Part shown: positions 42,619 through 51,010 of the stretch, piece by piece
Position numbering within the stretch: position 1 is the stretch's first letter
Layout of the letters: each line of letters starts with the position of its first letter
Assembly: GCF_003002875.1 (NCBI RefSeq)
Contig: NZ_PVTH01000010.1
Location: forward strand, 1 to 64,000
Reading direction: 5' to 3'
Length of the DNA stretch: 64,000 nucleotides
Source: Arcticibacter pallidicorallinus
Lineage (GTDB): Bacteria > Bacteroidota > Bacteroidia > Sphingobacteriales > Sphingobacteriaceae
Position numbers and translations under genes: made by a program
Notes under the pieces: model-generated
Databases searched by the model: none
Seen by the model: only the letters and a program-made list of their open reading frames with translations
Told to the model about the DNA's origin: nothing

Positions 42619-42957
42619 CAACCCGACTAATGAACAGAATTGACAGAGAGAACTGTTATTTATATCCTCTGAAAAGAATTGATCATGTAATAACGGATAA
42701 ACAATATTAAGTCAGCGTAGCAGAGAAGACCCGATTTATAACCCCGTAATTGGCGGCACCTGCTCTACCATTTCCTCGTTCTCTATTCAGTCTCGGTTAT
42801 ATGATGCCCATAATCGCCTGAGATAATACCCACATAAGTCCGACTTACGATACTGTAAGTCGGACTTATGTGGGCTAAAAGGCGCTTTATATACGCCTGC
42901 ATTCAAAAGGGAATAAACGGCCGTCCCTTCGAGCTTACCCTTCGGGGATTATAAAGC
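42619..42957. other. Convergent spacer with a long hairpin
   Basis: No gene is seen. Besides the perfect 20-bp inverted repeat at 42829-42874 there is nothing recognisable. No rho-independent terminator with a T run was found for the small gene at 42265 or for the trehalase on the other strand. Confidence 0.6.
42829..42874. repeat. Perfect 20-bp inverted repeat, 6-nt loop
   Basis: The left arm (42829-42848) starts CCCACATAAGTCCGAC and its exact complement is at 42855-42874, around the loop GATACT. It lies between convergent genes. There is no T run on either side, so it is not a standard terminator, and a perfect arm of this length is unusual; it may be a REP-like element, an RNase III type processing site or a factor-assisted terminator. 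Confidence 0.85.
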
Positions 42958-44550
42958 TTACTGAATACTTTGGTTCTTTTGTCGCGCAAGAATCTTCAGC
43001 AACACGCCATTCGTCCAGCCAAAGCCGTCCTGGTTCGGGTACTCGCCGCCCCCGGCAAAAACCGCGGTATCGACCACATTATACTTTTCCATCAGCTTCC
43101 CCGTCTTATTGAAAACGTTGACGTTCAAACTGCTCCATCTGCGGGACACTTCGCGGGACAACTCCTCCTTTTTATAAGTAGACAAGCCGGCGATCGCCAT
43201 CCATTGCAACGGAGCCCAGCCATTAGGCGCGTCCCATTGCTGCCCTGTGGTCGCCAGGGTCGAAACCAGACCTCCCGGCTTGAGAAACTTCTGCTGCAGG
43301 GTATTTGCCATCGTATCGGCACGGCTTGTAGCTATCATATTGAAATACATGGGATAGACACCGGCCAGACTCATAGAGGAAGTCGCCATTTCCGACTTCC
43401 AGTTGTAGTCTCGAAACCATCCTGCCTCTTTGTCCCAGCAGTATTTCATAATCGCTATTTTGCGTTGTTCCGCTGAGCGCGTCATGAAGTCTTTTGCTTT
43501 ATCGTCTCCGCCGATTTGGTAGGCTTTAGCCAGCATGATTTCAAGATGATATAAGAGGGCGTTGAGGTCGACAGGAATGATATCCGTGGTCTGTATGGTA
43601 TTCAGGGTCTTGCCATCGCTGAACCAGCGACTGCTGTAGTCCCAGCCCGACTCCGCTCCGGAGCGAAGATGGCGGTAAACTTCAGGTTTTGAGGCGGAGC
43701 TGTTCGCCGCGATGGCAACGTCTTCCGAGTAAGCTTCCTCCCGGGGCCAGTCGCCCGAATCGAAATAGCGGTTCAGCTTTTCGCCATCAGGCATAAACAC
43801 GACATGCAGGTTAGCGCCCTTCTTCGCATCGTTATTATTCATCCAGAAACTGTATTCTCTCTCCAGAGCATCGCGGTTAGCTTTCAATACGGAATCACCT
43901 TTCAGCTTTTTGTTCTCCATGAGCAGCTTTACCATCAATGAAAAGTATGGAGGCTGAGATCGGGTAAGATAATAGGTACGGTTACCGTTGGGGATGAAGC
44001 CGTAAGTACGAATGAGGTAGGCAAAGTTGTTCACCATGCTTTCGATTAGGTCGGTGCGGCCGCTTTCCTCCAGCCCCAGCATCGTGAAATACGAATCCCA
44101 GTAATAGACTTCGCGGAACCGGCCACCCGGCACCACGTATGGCTGCGGAAGCGCCAGAAGAGAGCTGTACTGGTAGTATTTGTCGGGCCTGCGCGTCAGT
44201 ACATCCCAAAGAGAGCGAATATGCGGTTCGACGCCTGCGCGAATATTGGTTTGGTAGTCTTTTGCAACTTCTTCCGGCAAACTGAAGTTCTTGTCCACAA
44301 AGGCCTTCAGATTGAAGCCGGCCTTATTCTTCTCTTCCTGATAAGTTTTGAGAATGTCTTCCGGATCGCGCTTAGGCATACAATCGGTGAAAGTTTTACT
44401 GTCTTCAAACACATGGCCGGCCTGCACAGCCTCAAATAATCCCGGAAAGAGGTCGCGGGGAGACTGATGTTTGGTTTCGGTTTTTTGTTTGCAGGCGGAA
44501 AGGCTCAAGATCAAGAGGACGATAAAAAAGGAGGCGGACTTAAAAATCAT
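42958..44550 (-). CDS. treA: Periplasmic trehalase (GH37), lipoprotein
   Basis: Hydrolyses trehalose to two glucose molecules outside the inner membrane. The 530-aa protein has a lipoprotein signal ending LSLSAC (Cys20). Both trehalase signatures are present: PGGRFREVYYWDSYFTMLGL (about 140-160) and QWDAPNGWAPLQWMAI (about 435-450). The catalytic Asp region SGWDYSSRWFS is about residue 305. Length fits GH37. Expression is monocistronic, with no trehalose transporter beside it. Confidence 0.93.
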   Translation of the reverse strand: MIFKSASFFIVLLILSLSACKQKTETKHQSPRDLFPGLFEAVQAGHVFEDSKTFTDCMPKRDPEDILKTYQEEKNKAGFNLKAFVDKNFSLPEEVAKDYQTNIRAGVEPHIRSLWDVLTRRPDKYYQYSSLLALPQPYVVPGGRFREVYYWDSYFTMLGLEESGRTDLIESMVNNFAYLIRTYGFIPNGNRTYYLTRSQPPYFSLMVKLLMENKKLKGDSVLKANRDALEREYSFWMNNNDAKKGANLHVVFMPDGEKLNRYFDSGDWPREEAYSEDVAIAANSSASKPEVYRHLRSGAESGWDYSSRWFSDGKTLNTIQTTDIIPVDLNALLYHLEIMLAKAYQIGGDDKAKDFMTRSAEQRKIAIMKYCWDKEAGWFRDYNWKSEMATSSMSLAGVYPMYFNMIATSRADTMANTLQQKFLKPGGLVSTLATTGQQWDAPNGWAPLQWMAIAGLSTYKKEELSREVSRRWSSLNVNVFNKTGKLMEKYNVVDTAVFAGGGEYPNQDGFGWTNGVLLKILARQKNQSIQ

Positions 44551-44667
44551 AGCACAGAAGGATTTAGTTGTGCTAACAAACCATCAACAGAGAGGTTTCA
44601 TTTATAGCGGATTTCCTTTTCAGAAAGGACCAATAAAATAACGTAAATTTATACATAGCCAATCCGT

Positions 44668-45912
44668 ATGCCACCATCCCTCCTCTATATCAGAAAGTTG
44701 CTGATGCTGCTGGCTGCGTTCAGCTTGCTCAGTTCGGGAGGCTTTGCCCAGAGTTTTCAGTTCGAGGACAAGCGGAAGCGGCACTCTATTTCGTTCCGTC
44801 TCGTAAAAAACCTGATCGTCGTTCCGATGACCATCAACGGAAAGGGTCCCTTTAATTTTCTTCTGGATACAGGAATAGGTGTTTGCCTGATCACGAACCC
44901 CTCTCTCATTGATTCACTTCATTTGACTGGTCTCCGGCAGATGAAGATTACCGGCTTCGGGCAGGGCGAAGAGCTGAGTGCATCGGTGGCTTCGGGTGTA
45001 ACACTAGGACTCGGCAGGACGGTAGCGCATTCGATGAATGTCATCATTCTGAACGAAGATTTGCTGGAGCTTTCAGAAACACTTGGCATGCCTGTTCATG
45101 GATTAATTGGATATGATTTCTTCAACAGTTTCATGGTTGAGATCCGATACTCCGCTCAGCGAATTACGCTACGCCCTTTCTCCAGCGAATACATTCCTGA
45201 AAAGAGCACGGAAGTATCTATCAGCGTTGAAGATAAAAAACCGTATATAGAGAGTACAGTTGAACTGGATGGCAAGGTTTACAAGGCGTTGAAAATGATC
45301 GTTGACACGGGCGCCGGGCACGCTGTTTCTCTGGAAAGCTATGATAAGAAGTCGTTTGATGCTCCTGAAAAAAATATTGAGGCCAATCTTGGAGTCGGGT
45401 TGCTCGGACCTATTCATGGCCATATTGGTAGGATACAAAGCATTACCATCGGAAGTTATCTGTTTCAAAACGTCGTGTCATCCTTTCCGGAGTTTCAGGA
45501 AGTGATCAAGAGAAGCGGATTTCCGGAGAGGAACGGTAATCTCGGAAATCCTGTCCTCAAGAGGTTTCGGGTAATGTTCGACTATAGCAGGAATAAGATA
45601 TACCTCCGCCCTGCCCATTCATTTAAAGAGCCCTTTGAGCATGATATGAGCGGACTGGAACTGGTGACAAGGGCACCGGACTTCAAGCGTATACTGATTA
45701 ACCGGGTTGAGCAGCATTCTGCGGCAGACAGCGCGGGGCTTCGTGTGGGGGAAGAAATTATCAGTATCAACTTTCGACCCGTCAAGGAACTAAGTATGGA
45801 GGAAATCAATAGCATGTTCAGTTCCCGAGCCGAAAGGACCTTTATCCTTTATGTAATCGACAATGAAGGTGAGCGAAAATTTGTCATGCTCAAATTAAAA
45901 CGACGCATTTAA
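44668..45912 (+). CDS. Exported retropepsin-like aspartic protease with a C-terminal PDZ domain
   Basis: A 414-aa protein with signal peptide (MPPSLLYIRKLLMLLAAFSL, cleavage near GFAQ). Two retropepsin-like lobes each show a catalytic motif: FLLDTGIGVCLI (about 66-77) and MIVDTGAGHAVSL (about 210-222). A PDZ domain follows (about 335-405, with HSAADSAGLRVGEEIISINF). Bacterial proteins with two DTG lobes can form an active monomer like eukaryotic pepsins. The start is at the ATG that gives the signal peptide. Target proteins are unknown. Confidence 0.88.
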   Translation: MPPSLLYIRKLLMLLAAFSLLSSGGFAQSFQFEDKRKRHSISFRLVKNLIVVPMTINGKGPFNFLLDTGIGVCLITNPSLIDSLHLTGLRQMKITGFGQGEELSASVASGVTLGLGRTVAHSMNVIILNEDLLELSETLGMPVHGLIGYDFFNSFMVEIRYSAQRITLRPFSSEYIPEKSTEVSISVEDKKPYIESTVELDGKVYKALKMIVDTGAGHAVSLESYDKKSFDAPEKNIEANLGVGLLGPIHGHIGRIQSITIGSYLFQNVVSSFPEFQEVIKRSGFPERNGNLGNPVLKRFRVMFDYSRNKIYLRPAHSFKEPFEHDMSGLELVTRAPDFKRILINRVEQHSAADSAGLRVGEEIISINFRPVKELSMEEINSMFSSRAERTFILYVIDNEGERKFVMLKLKRRI

Positions 45913-45980
45913 GGCAGGAGATGGTTCTTCTACCTTGGAAATGTGAATAAACTGTCATTTTCTAAGGAAATAGGTGTTGC

Positions 45981-46005
45981 AACATCTATTTTTAATAAAG
46001 ATGTT
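45981..46005. promoter_or_regulatory. Inverted repeat upstream of yceI, possible operator
   Basis: AACATCT (45981-45987) and AGATGTT (45999-46005) with an 11-bp spacer, directly before the -7 box TACTTTTG at 46006-46013. TTGCAACATC-like dyads are typical of MarR-family sites in this phylum, as I recall. Confidence 0.5.
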
Positions 46006-46013
46006 TACTTTTG
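46006..46013 (+). promoter_or_regulatory. -7 box of yceI
   Basis: TACTTTTG, exact consensus, 7 nt before ATG 46021. It rules out a GTG start at 45943 that lies upstream of it. Spacing to the nearest TTG is too long (26 nt), so activation or repression at the adjacent dyad may matter. Confidence 0.55.
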
Positions 46014-46020
46014 TATCATA

Positions 46021-46626
46021 ATGAATATGAAAATGAAATTAACATCAGTATTAGCCATTGCAGCAATCGGCTTATTTTCGGCGTTCAAGCCAGCTTTAAA
46101 AACAGAATCTTTTACTGTTGATACAAAGAACTCATCCATCAAGTGGTTAGGTGAAAAAGTAACAGGCAAGCATTTCGGAACGATCAACTTGTCTTCGGGC
46201 AGCTTGAATTTTAACGGGAATAAGTTAGCTGGTGGTTCATTCACTGCAGATATGAACTCCATCGTTGCTACTGACGTTCAGGGAGAAACTGCTCAGAAAC
46301 TGGAAGGTCACCTGAAAGCTGATGATTTCTTCGGAACTGCGAAATATCCAACTTCTACCTTTAAGATCACTAAGGTTACTCCAGCCGGAGCAAGCCAGGT
46401 AAATATCACCGGTGACCTGACTATCAAAGGGATTACCAAGCCGCTTACTTTCCCTGCGACAGTAAAAAGACAGAATAACGCAGTTGTTGCTGTAGCGAAG
46501 GGTGTTAAAGTAGACAGAACGAAATACGATATCCGTTACAACTCTAAGAGCTTCTTTGAAAGCATTGGAGACAAAGCTATTTATGATGATTTCGTACTTG
46601 ACTTTAATCTGGTAGCGAAGAAGTAA
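46021..46626 (+). CDS. YceI family exported protein
   Basis: A 201-aa lipocalin-like beta-barrel protein of the YceI family, which binds polyisoprenoid-like lipids in solved members. Signal peptide MNMKMKLTSVLAIAAIGLFS with cleavage near FKPA. Family features include FTVDTKNSSIKWLGEKVTGK, GTINLSSGSLNF, LKADDFFGTAKYPTSTFKI and ITGDLTIKGITKPLTFPA. The start at 46021 was chosen from the promoter position. Own terminator. Function in this organism is unknown, though such genes are often stress-induced. Confidence 0.9.
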   Translation: MNMKMKLTSVLAIAAIGLFSAFKPALKTESFTVDTKNSSIKWLGEKVTGKHFGTINLSSGSLNFNGNKLAGGSFTADMNSIVATDVQGETAQKLEGHLKADDFFGTAKYPTSTFKITKVTPAGASQVNITGDLTIKGITKPLTFPATVKRQNNAVVAVAKGVKVDRTKYDIRYNSKSFFESIGDKAIYDDFVLDFNLVAKK

Positions 46627-46653
46627 TAAGAAGAAATCTAAAGTAGAAAATAC

Positions 46654-46693
46654 AAAGCCTGCATCATAATTTTGATAGCAGGCTTTTATTTTT
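46654..46693 (+). terminator. Terminator after yceI
   Basis: AAAGCCTGC and GCAGGCTTT form a stem with a 15-nt loop, followed by TTATTTTT. Confidence 0.85.
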
Positions 46694-46837
46694 ACGGAGA
46701 GTTTGGACATCTCGTCTGAAATATCTAATATCACACCCTGACTTTCAATCTAAGTTAGGATCCAAGACTAAAGAGAGAAATATTTGTTGAAAAAAGAATG
46801 AAAGACAAACTAAAAGTATAATAAGAAAATACTTGTG

Positions 46838-46900
46838 AAAAAAGAAACGCCTCCAGAAGGAGGCGTCGAACTAAGGATACTATCCTTAGTGAAGTTCTTG
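46838..46900 (-). ncRNA. Predicted small RNA, about 63 nt
   Basis: A complete minus-strand transcription unit without a reading frame. The promoter at 46905-46936 would start RNA near 46900. The RNA folds into a first hairpin, ACTAAGGATA with TATCCTTAGT (10 bp, 1-nt centre, 46870-46890), and a second one, ACGCCTCC with GGAGGCGT (46847-46866), followed by TTTCTTTTTT, a textbook terminator. No ATG is present in it and no minus-strand gene follows before 44550. No family is recognised; a regulatory RNA is the likely role. Confidence 0.65.
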
Positions 46901-46904
46901 ACTA

Positions 46905-46936
46905 CAAAGATACAGTAATAACAACGTAAAATGCAA
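46905..46936 (-). promoter_or_regulatory. Promoter of the predicted small RNA
   Basis: Minus strand TTG-N21-TATCTTTG (-7 box 46905-46912, TTG 46934-46936). The upstream element lies over the start codon of the divergent NYN gene (ATG 46931). Confidence 0.7.
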
Positions 46937-47569
46937 GAAATAGTTCAAAGAAAAGAAAGAGTAGTTGCGTACATAGATGGTTTTAACCTGTATTTTGGAA
47001 TGCGAGAAGCTGGCTTTGATAGCTGCAGGTGGTTAAATATAAAACTCCTTGTGGTGAATTTATTGAAGCCACATCAGGAATTAACTGGAATAAAATATTT
47101 CACAAGTCGAGTAAGCAACAACCCCGACAAGCAAAAGCGCCAGTCTACATATATCGATGCGTTAGAAAGCACAGGGATCAAAATCGTGTATGGCAATTAT
47201 CAGGACGGCACCCAAGAATGCAAAAGATGTGGACATATCTGGCGCACCGCCAAAGAGAAAATGACCGATGTGAATATTGCTACAGCCATTATCGTTGACG
47301 CTTTTAAAGACGAATACGATATGGCTATGCTCATTTCTGGGGATAGCGACTTAACACCCCCTATTAGAGAAGTCCACGCCCTATTTCCCAAAAAACGGAT
47401 ATTTATTTCATTTCCGCCTAAGCGACACAACTCTTCGATGACAGTGGCTGCAAAAGGTTCTCAAATCATAGGTAGAAAAAAACTCGTAGATTCACAGTTC
47501 GATCCTGAAGTGATAAGTAAAACAGGTTACAAATTAAAAATCCCACACGAGTGGAAGGCAGACGTCTAA
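46931..47569 (+). CDS. NYN-domain protein (LabA/DUF88 family) with a CxxC knuckle
   Basis: A 212-aa PIN-like, probable metal-dependent RNase. The catalytic acidic set is visible: D16 and N19 in YIDGFNLYF, D113 in KMTDVNIATAIIVDAF and the pair D138/D140 in LISGDSDLTPPIREV. An inserted CKRCGHIW (C97-x2-C100, H102) could bind zinc together with another ligand. The C-terminus (PPKRHNSSMTVAAKG) is basic and may bind RNA. Related proteins degrade structured RNA or act in defence systems; target unknown. It stands alone, divergent from the predicted small RNA. Confidence 0.85.
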   Translation: MQEIVQRKERVVAYIDGFNLYFGMREAGFDSCRWLNIKLLVVNLLKPHQELTGIKYFTSRVSNNPDKQKRQSTYIDALESTGIKIVYGNYQDGTQECKRCGHIWRTAKEKMTDVNIATAIIVDAFKDEYDMAMLISGDSDLTPPIREVHALFPKKRIFISFPPKRHNSSMTVAAKGSQIIGRKKLVDSQFDPEVISKTGYKLKIPHEWKADV

Positions 47570-47590
47570 GAGCCGCAACGCTCTGTTTAC

Positions 47591-48361
47591 CTATTCTTTA
47601 AGGATCTTAAACGCCCCCTCAACCTCTTCTACCCTGGCTAGCGAATCCCTCTTCGCATGATAGAACAGACATAGCCAGTTTTCCTGGGCCGCCAACTTAC
47701 CGTAGTGTTCCCGCAGCTCCATGGATTTAGCGCCGTCGTAGTCGTATTTGGCCTTAAACTTTCGAAGCAGCTGTTCAGGTTCAGGAAGGATATCTGCGCC
47801 AAAGAAGCACTTATCGCCCTGGTCATCTATCAGGAACACCTGATGGAACTGGCAATGTCCGCCTGTCACTTCGTAACTGATCTTATCCGTTAGCTTTCCG
47901 TCGCCCTCTATGAAATGAATACTGCCGCTGCGCTGAACGATGTCAAAGATATCTGTGTGGTAAGAGGACGATGCTCCGCTGTAGGCCACTTCCCATTCGT
48001 TGCGGTTGATGACATACTCTGCATGTGGAAAGGACAGCTGCATTGTGCCGTCTTTCTCGTAAATCATTCCGGCAGCGTGATCGTAATGAAGATGCGACAT
48101 CAGTACCATGCTTACGTCCTCTGGATCATAACCGGCCTTGCGGATGTTTTCATGAATGACGAGTTCGCCTGCGCCATTCTTGTAGCCAAGGCCTGTGTCC
48201 AGAACGATTAACTTACCATCCAGCTCTATCAAAAACGGTTGAACGTGGATAAATAAAGACCCGGGACGATCTTTCGCATTGTCGGTCTCCGGATTAAAGG
48301 GTATGAATTTTTTAGAGCTGTCTACAGAGTAAGAACCTTCGTTTAAAGAATATACTTTCAT
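47591..48361 (-). CDS. MBL-fold metallo-hydrolase
   Basis: A 256-aa metallo-beta-lactamase fold hydrolase. The metal site is SHLHYDHAAGM (HxHxDH, about 110-118), with TGGHCQFHQVF providing a further His and FFGADILP a bridging Asp. The pattern is closest to N-acyl homoserine lactonase-like or quorum-quenching related MBL proteins (AHL lactonase family), but the substrate cannot be deduced. It is monocistronic and divergent from recJ. Confidence 0.85.
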   Translation of the reverse strand: MKVYSLNEGSYSVDSSKKFIPFNPETDNAKDRPGSLFIHVQPFLIELDGKLIVLDTGLGYKNGAGELVIHENIRKAGYDPEDVSMVLMSHLHYDHAAGMIYEKDGTMQLSFPHAEYVINRNEWEVAYSGASSSYHTDIFDIVQRSGSIHFIEGDGKLTDKISYEVTGGHCQFHQVFLIDDQGDKCFFGADILPEPEQLLRKFKAKYDYDGAKSMELREHYGKLAAQENWLCLFYHAKRDSLARVEEVEGAFKILKE

Positions 48362-48420
48362 CAGATATATTTTATTTTTTCATGGTGATGAAGCGGTCAT
48401 AAGCCTATTTTCCATTGCTA

Positions 48421-48438
48421 TTGAGCAGCTGTGCTCAA
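48421..48438. repeat. Short 7-bp inverted repeat upstream of recJ
   Basis: TTGAGCA-GCTG-TGCTCAA in the divergent region between the MBL gene and recJ; a possible regulator site. Confidence 0.4.
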
Positions 48439-48546
48439 GACGATTTCATCGGAAAAATGTATAAGTTGATAATGAATTGCTTAGCAAGACATGGGTAGAT
48501 AATAACGTATTAAATAGTATATTTAACCCCACAACCTAACAAAGAT

Positions 48547-50256
48547 ATGCAAAAAAGGTGGGCAGAACAGGACTTAAAGAACCTGAAAGCTATTAAGGAA
48601 CTTCGAGATCAGCTTAACATCGATGAAGTTCTGGCTGCTCTGCTTGTCGCCCGTGACATAACGACTTATGAGGATGCGCGGAATTTTTTCCGTCCTTCAT
48701 TGAGTCATCTGCACGACCCTTTTCTAATGAAAGGAATGGAGGTTGCAGTAGAGCGGATACAGCGCGCGTTACTTTCTAAAGAAAAGATACTGATCTACGG
48801 AGATTATGATGTGGACGGCACTACATCCGTTGCGCTCGTTTATGGCTTCTTACGGAAATATCATTACCATATTGATTATTATATCCCTGACCGTTATAAA
48901 GAAGGATACGGAATATCGACTCAGGGTATAGATTATGCGCATGAGCATGGCATCACGCTCATTATTGCGCTCGATTGCGGTATTAAATCGGTTGACAAAG
49001 TTGATTATGCGAACAGTCTGGGAATTGATTTCATTATCTGCGATCATCACACCCCGGGCAGCATCATTCCGGAAGCGGTAGCAGTGCTCGACCCAAAGCA
49101 GAGTGATTGCCCCTACCCTTACAAGGAGCTTTCGGGCTGTGGTATCGGCTTCAAGCTGATCCAGGCCTTTGCTATGCGTAATAATATCGCCTTTGAAGAT
49201 CTGGAATGTTATCTCGACCTCGTGGTGGTGAGCATTGCTTCTGATATTGTACCCATAACCGGGGAGAACAGGGTATTGGCAAAGTTTGGTTTGCAGCGTC
49301 TTAATACTGCGCCCTGCCACGGTATGGCGGCACTGATTGAGATCGCGGGAAAAAAGCAGTATACCATATCGGATGTGGTGTTTACGCTCGGCCCGCGTAT
49401 TAATGCCTCCGGGAGAATAGATGATGCGCGGCATTCTGTTAACCTTTTGATTTCGGAGAACAGGGACATCGCGAGAAGTCACAGTCATGTGATCAACATT
49501 AAAAACACGGAACGAAAAGAGCATGACACCTCCATAACGGAGCAGGCTCTGGCGATGATTGCTGCCGACCCGGCACTTTTGAACCGGAAGACAACTGTCG
49601 TTTATAACGAGAGCTGGCATAAGGGAGTGATCGGTATCGTAGCCTCCAGGCTAACGGAAAAATACTACCGCCCTACGATTGTGCTTACGCAATCCAATGG
49701 TCATGTCTCCGGATCTGCCCGTTCGGTCATTGGCTTTGATCTGTACGAGGCGCTGAATTCCTGCAGTGATCTGTTTGAACAGTTCGGGGGACATAAATAT
49801 GCTGCGGGACTTACCTTGAAGAGTGAGAACCTGCTGGCTTTCCAGGAGAGATTTGAAAATATTGTTTCTCAGACGATACCTGATGAGCTACTGATACAGG
49901 AACAGGTTATCGACGCGAGCCTTGATCTGGAAAAGATTGACGGCAAATTCTTCCGGGTTTTGAGTCAGTTTGCGCCGTATGGCCCTTTAAATACCACTCC
50001 TGTGTTTATCAGTCATGCTGTGCAATGCCTGGGCAGTCCGCAAACCGTCGGAAACAATCACCTTAAAATGACTGTTAAGCAGGGGCGTTCACATGCTTTT
50101 GATTGTATTGGATTTGGACTGGGTGAATATATAGATATCGTGCAGGGCGGCCTTCCCTTTGATATTTGTTACACAATTGAAGAAAATGTTTGGAAAGACA
50201 AACGTTCCATTCAATTAAATTTGAAAGGTGTAAGGCGAACACCTCAACACGACTAA
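48547..50256 (+). CDS. recJ: Single-stranded-DNA-specific exonuclease RecJ
   Basis: 5'-3' exonuclease of the DHH phosphoesterase superfamily, for recombination and repair. The 569-aa protein has motif [16 protein letters not shown] (about 82-96), LDCGIKSVD, the DHH motif [33 protein letters not shown], and the DHHA1 domain [19 protein letters not shown] and [12 protein letters not shown]. The C-terminal OB-like domain has the [20 protein letters not shown] end. The next gene follows after one base, so it leads an operon with lptB. Confidence 0.95.
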   Translation: MQKRWAEQDLKNLKAIKELRDQLNIDEVLAALLVARDITTYEDARNFFRPSLSHLHDPFLMKGMEVAVERIQRALLSKEKILIYGDYDVDGTTSVALVYGFLRKYHYHIDYYIPDRYKEGYGISTQGIDYAHEHGITLIIALDCGIKSVDKVDYANSLGIDFIICDHHTPGSIIPEAVAVLDPKQSDCPYPYKELSGCGIGFKLIQAFAMRNNIAFEDLECYLDLVVVSIASDIVPITGENRVLAKFGLQRLNTAPCHGMAALIEIAGKKQYTISDVVFTLGPRINASGRIDDARHSVNLLISENRDIARSHSHVINIKNTERKEHDTSITEQALAMIAADPALLNRKTTVVYNESWHKGVIGIVASRLTEKYYRPTIVLTQSNGHVSGSARSVIGFDLYEALNSCSDLFEQFGGHKYAAGLTLKSENLLAFQERFENIVSQTIPDELLIQEQVIDASLDLEKIDGKFFRVLSQFAPYGPLNTTPVFISHAVQCLGSPQTVGNNHLKMTVKQGRSHAFDCIGFGLGEYIDIVQGGLPFDICYTIEENVWKDKRSIQLNLKGVRRTPQHD

Positions 50257-50257
50257 A

Positions 50258-51010
50258 ATGATACTCAGAGCAGAAAACTTAGTTAAGAAATATAAGCAGC
50301 GAACGGTGGTGAACGACGTTTCCTTCCAGGTTGCACAGGGTGAGATAGTGGGACTTCTGGGGCCAAACGGTGCCGGGAAAACTACTTCATTCTATATGAT
50401 CGTTGGTTTGATCAAACCAAACGAAGGGCATGTCTACCTCGAATCTGAAGATATCACCAGCGACCCCATGTACCGGAGGGCGCAGAAAGGGATAGGTTAT
50501 CTTGCACAGGAGGCCTCTGTTTTCAGGAAGCTTAGTGTAGAAGATAATGTCATGGCGGTGTTGGAAATGACCAACCTGACTAAAGCCCAGCAAAAAGACA
50601 AGCTGGAGGAACTTCTCTCGGAGTTTAGCCTGCACAGGGTTCGTAAGAACCGTGGTGACCTGCTTTCCGGAGGGGAGCGGAGACGTACAGAGATTGCGAG
50701 AGCACTTGCCGCCGACCCGAACTTCATTCTGCTGGATGAGCCCTTTGCCGGCGTTGACCCCATCGCGGTGGAAGAGATTCAATCCATCGTATCCAAGCTG
50801 AAAGACCGTAATATCGGCATTTTGATAACCGACCATAACGTTCAGGAGACGCTATCGATAACTGATCGCGCGTACTTGCTTACCGAAGGAAAAATCATGC
50901 TTACCGGCACCCCACAGGAGATTGCCAATAATGAAATGGCCAGAAAATTCTATCTTGGTCAACACTTTGAATTGCGTAAAAAGAAGAATAGCAACCCCGC
51001 TCCCTTATGA
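50258..51010 (+). CDS. lptB: LPS export ABC transporter ATP-binding protein LptB
   Basis: ATPase of the LptBFG complex that moves lipopolysaccharide to the cell surface. The 250-aa protein has Walker [17 protein letters not shown] (about 35-50), the Q-loop in [16 protein letters not shown], signature [16 protein letters not shown], Walker [14 protein letters not shown] and the H-loop in [10 protein letters not shown]. The signature GERRR form is typical of LptB. Gene 1 nt after recJ; its stop overlaps the next start by four bases. Confidence 0.93.
   Translation: MILRAENLVKKYKQRTVVNDVSFQVAQGEIVGLLGPNGAGKTTSFYMIVGLIKPNEGHVYLESEDITSDPMYRRAQKGIGYLAQEASVFRKLSVEDNVMAVLEMTNLTKAQQKDKLEELLSEFSLHRVRKNRGDLLSGGERRRTEIARALAADPNFILLDEPFAGVDPIAVEEIQSIVSKLKDRNIGILITDHNVQETLSITDRAYLLTEGKIMLTGTPQEIANNEMARKFYLGQHFELRKKKNSNPAPL

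Noticed and set aside
42829-42874. Rho-independent terminator
   Set aside because: No T run follows the stem on either strand.
45943-46020. GTG start for yceI giving 26 extra residues
   Set aside because: The region holds the operator-like dyad and the -7 box, and the added residues would bury the signal peptide.
46237-46734. 165-codon open frame on the minus strand over yceI
   Set aside because: Antisense to YceI and includes the terminator; Phe/Leu-rich shadow.
38427-46930. Defence island or CRISPR array
   Set aside because: No repeats with spacers, no cas, restriction or toxin genes; only the NYN protein hints at defence, and alone it is not enough.
48850-49620. 256-codon open frame on the minus strand inside recJ
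   Set aside because: It lies fully antisense to a well-conserved recJ and has no recognisable domain; its length comes from the codon use of recJ.
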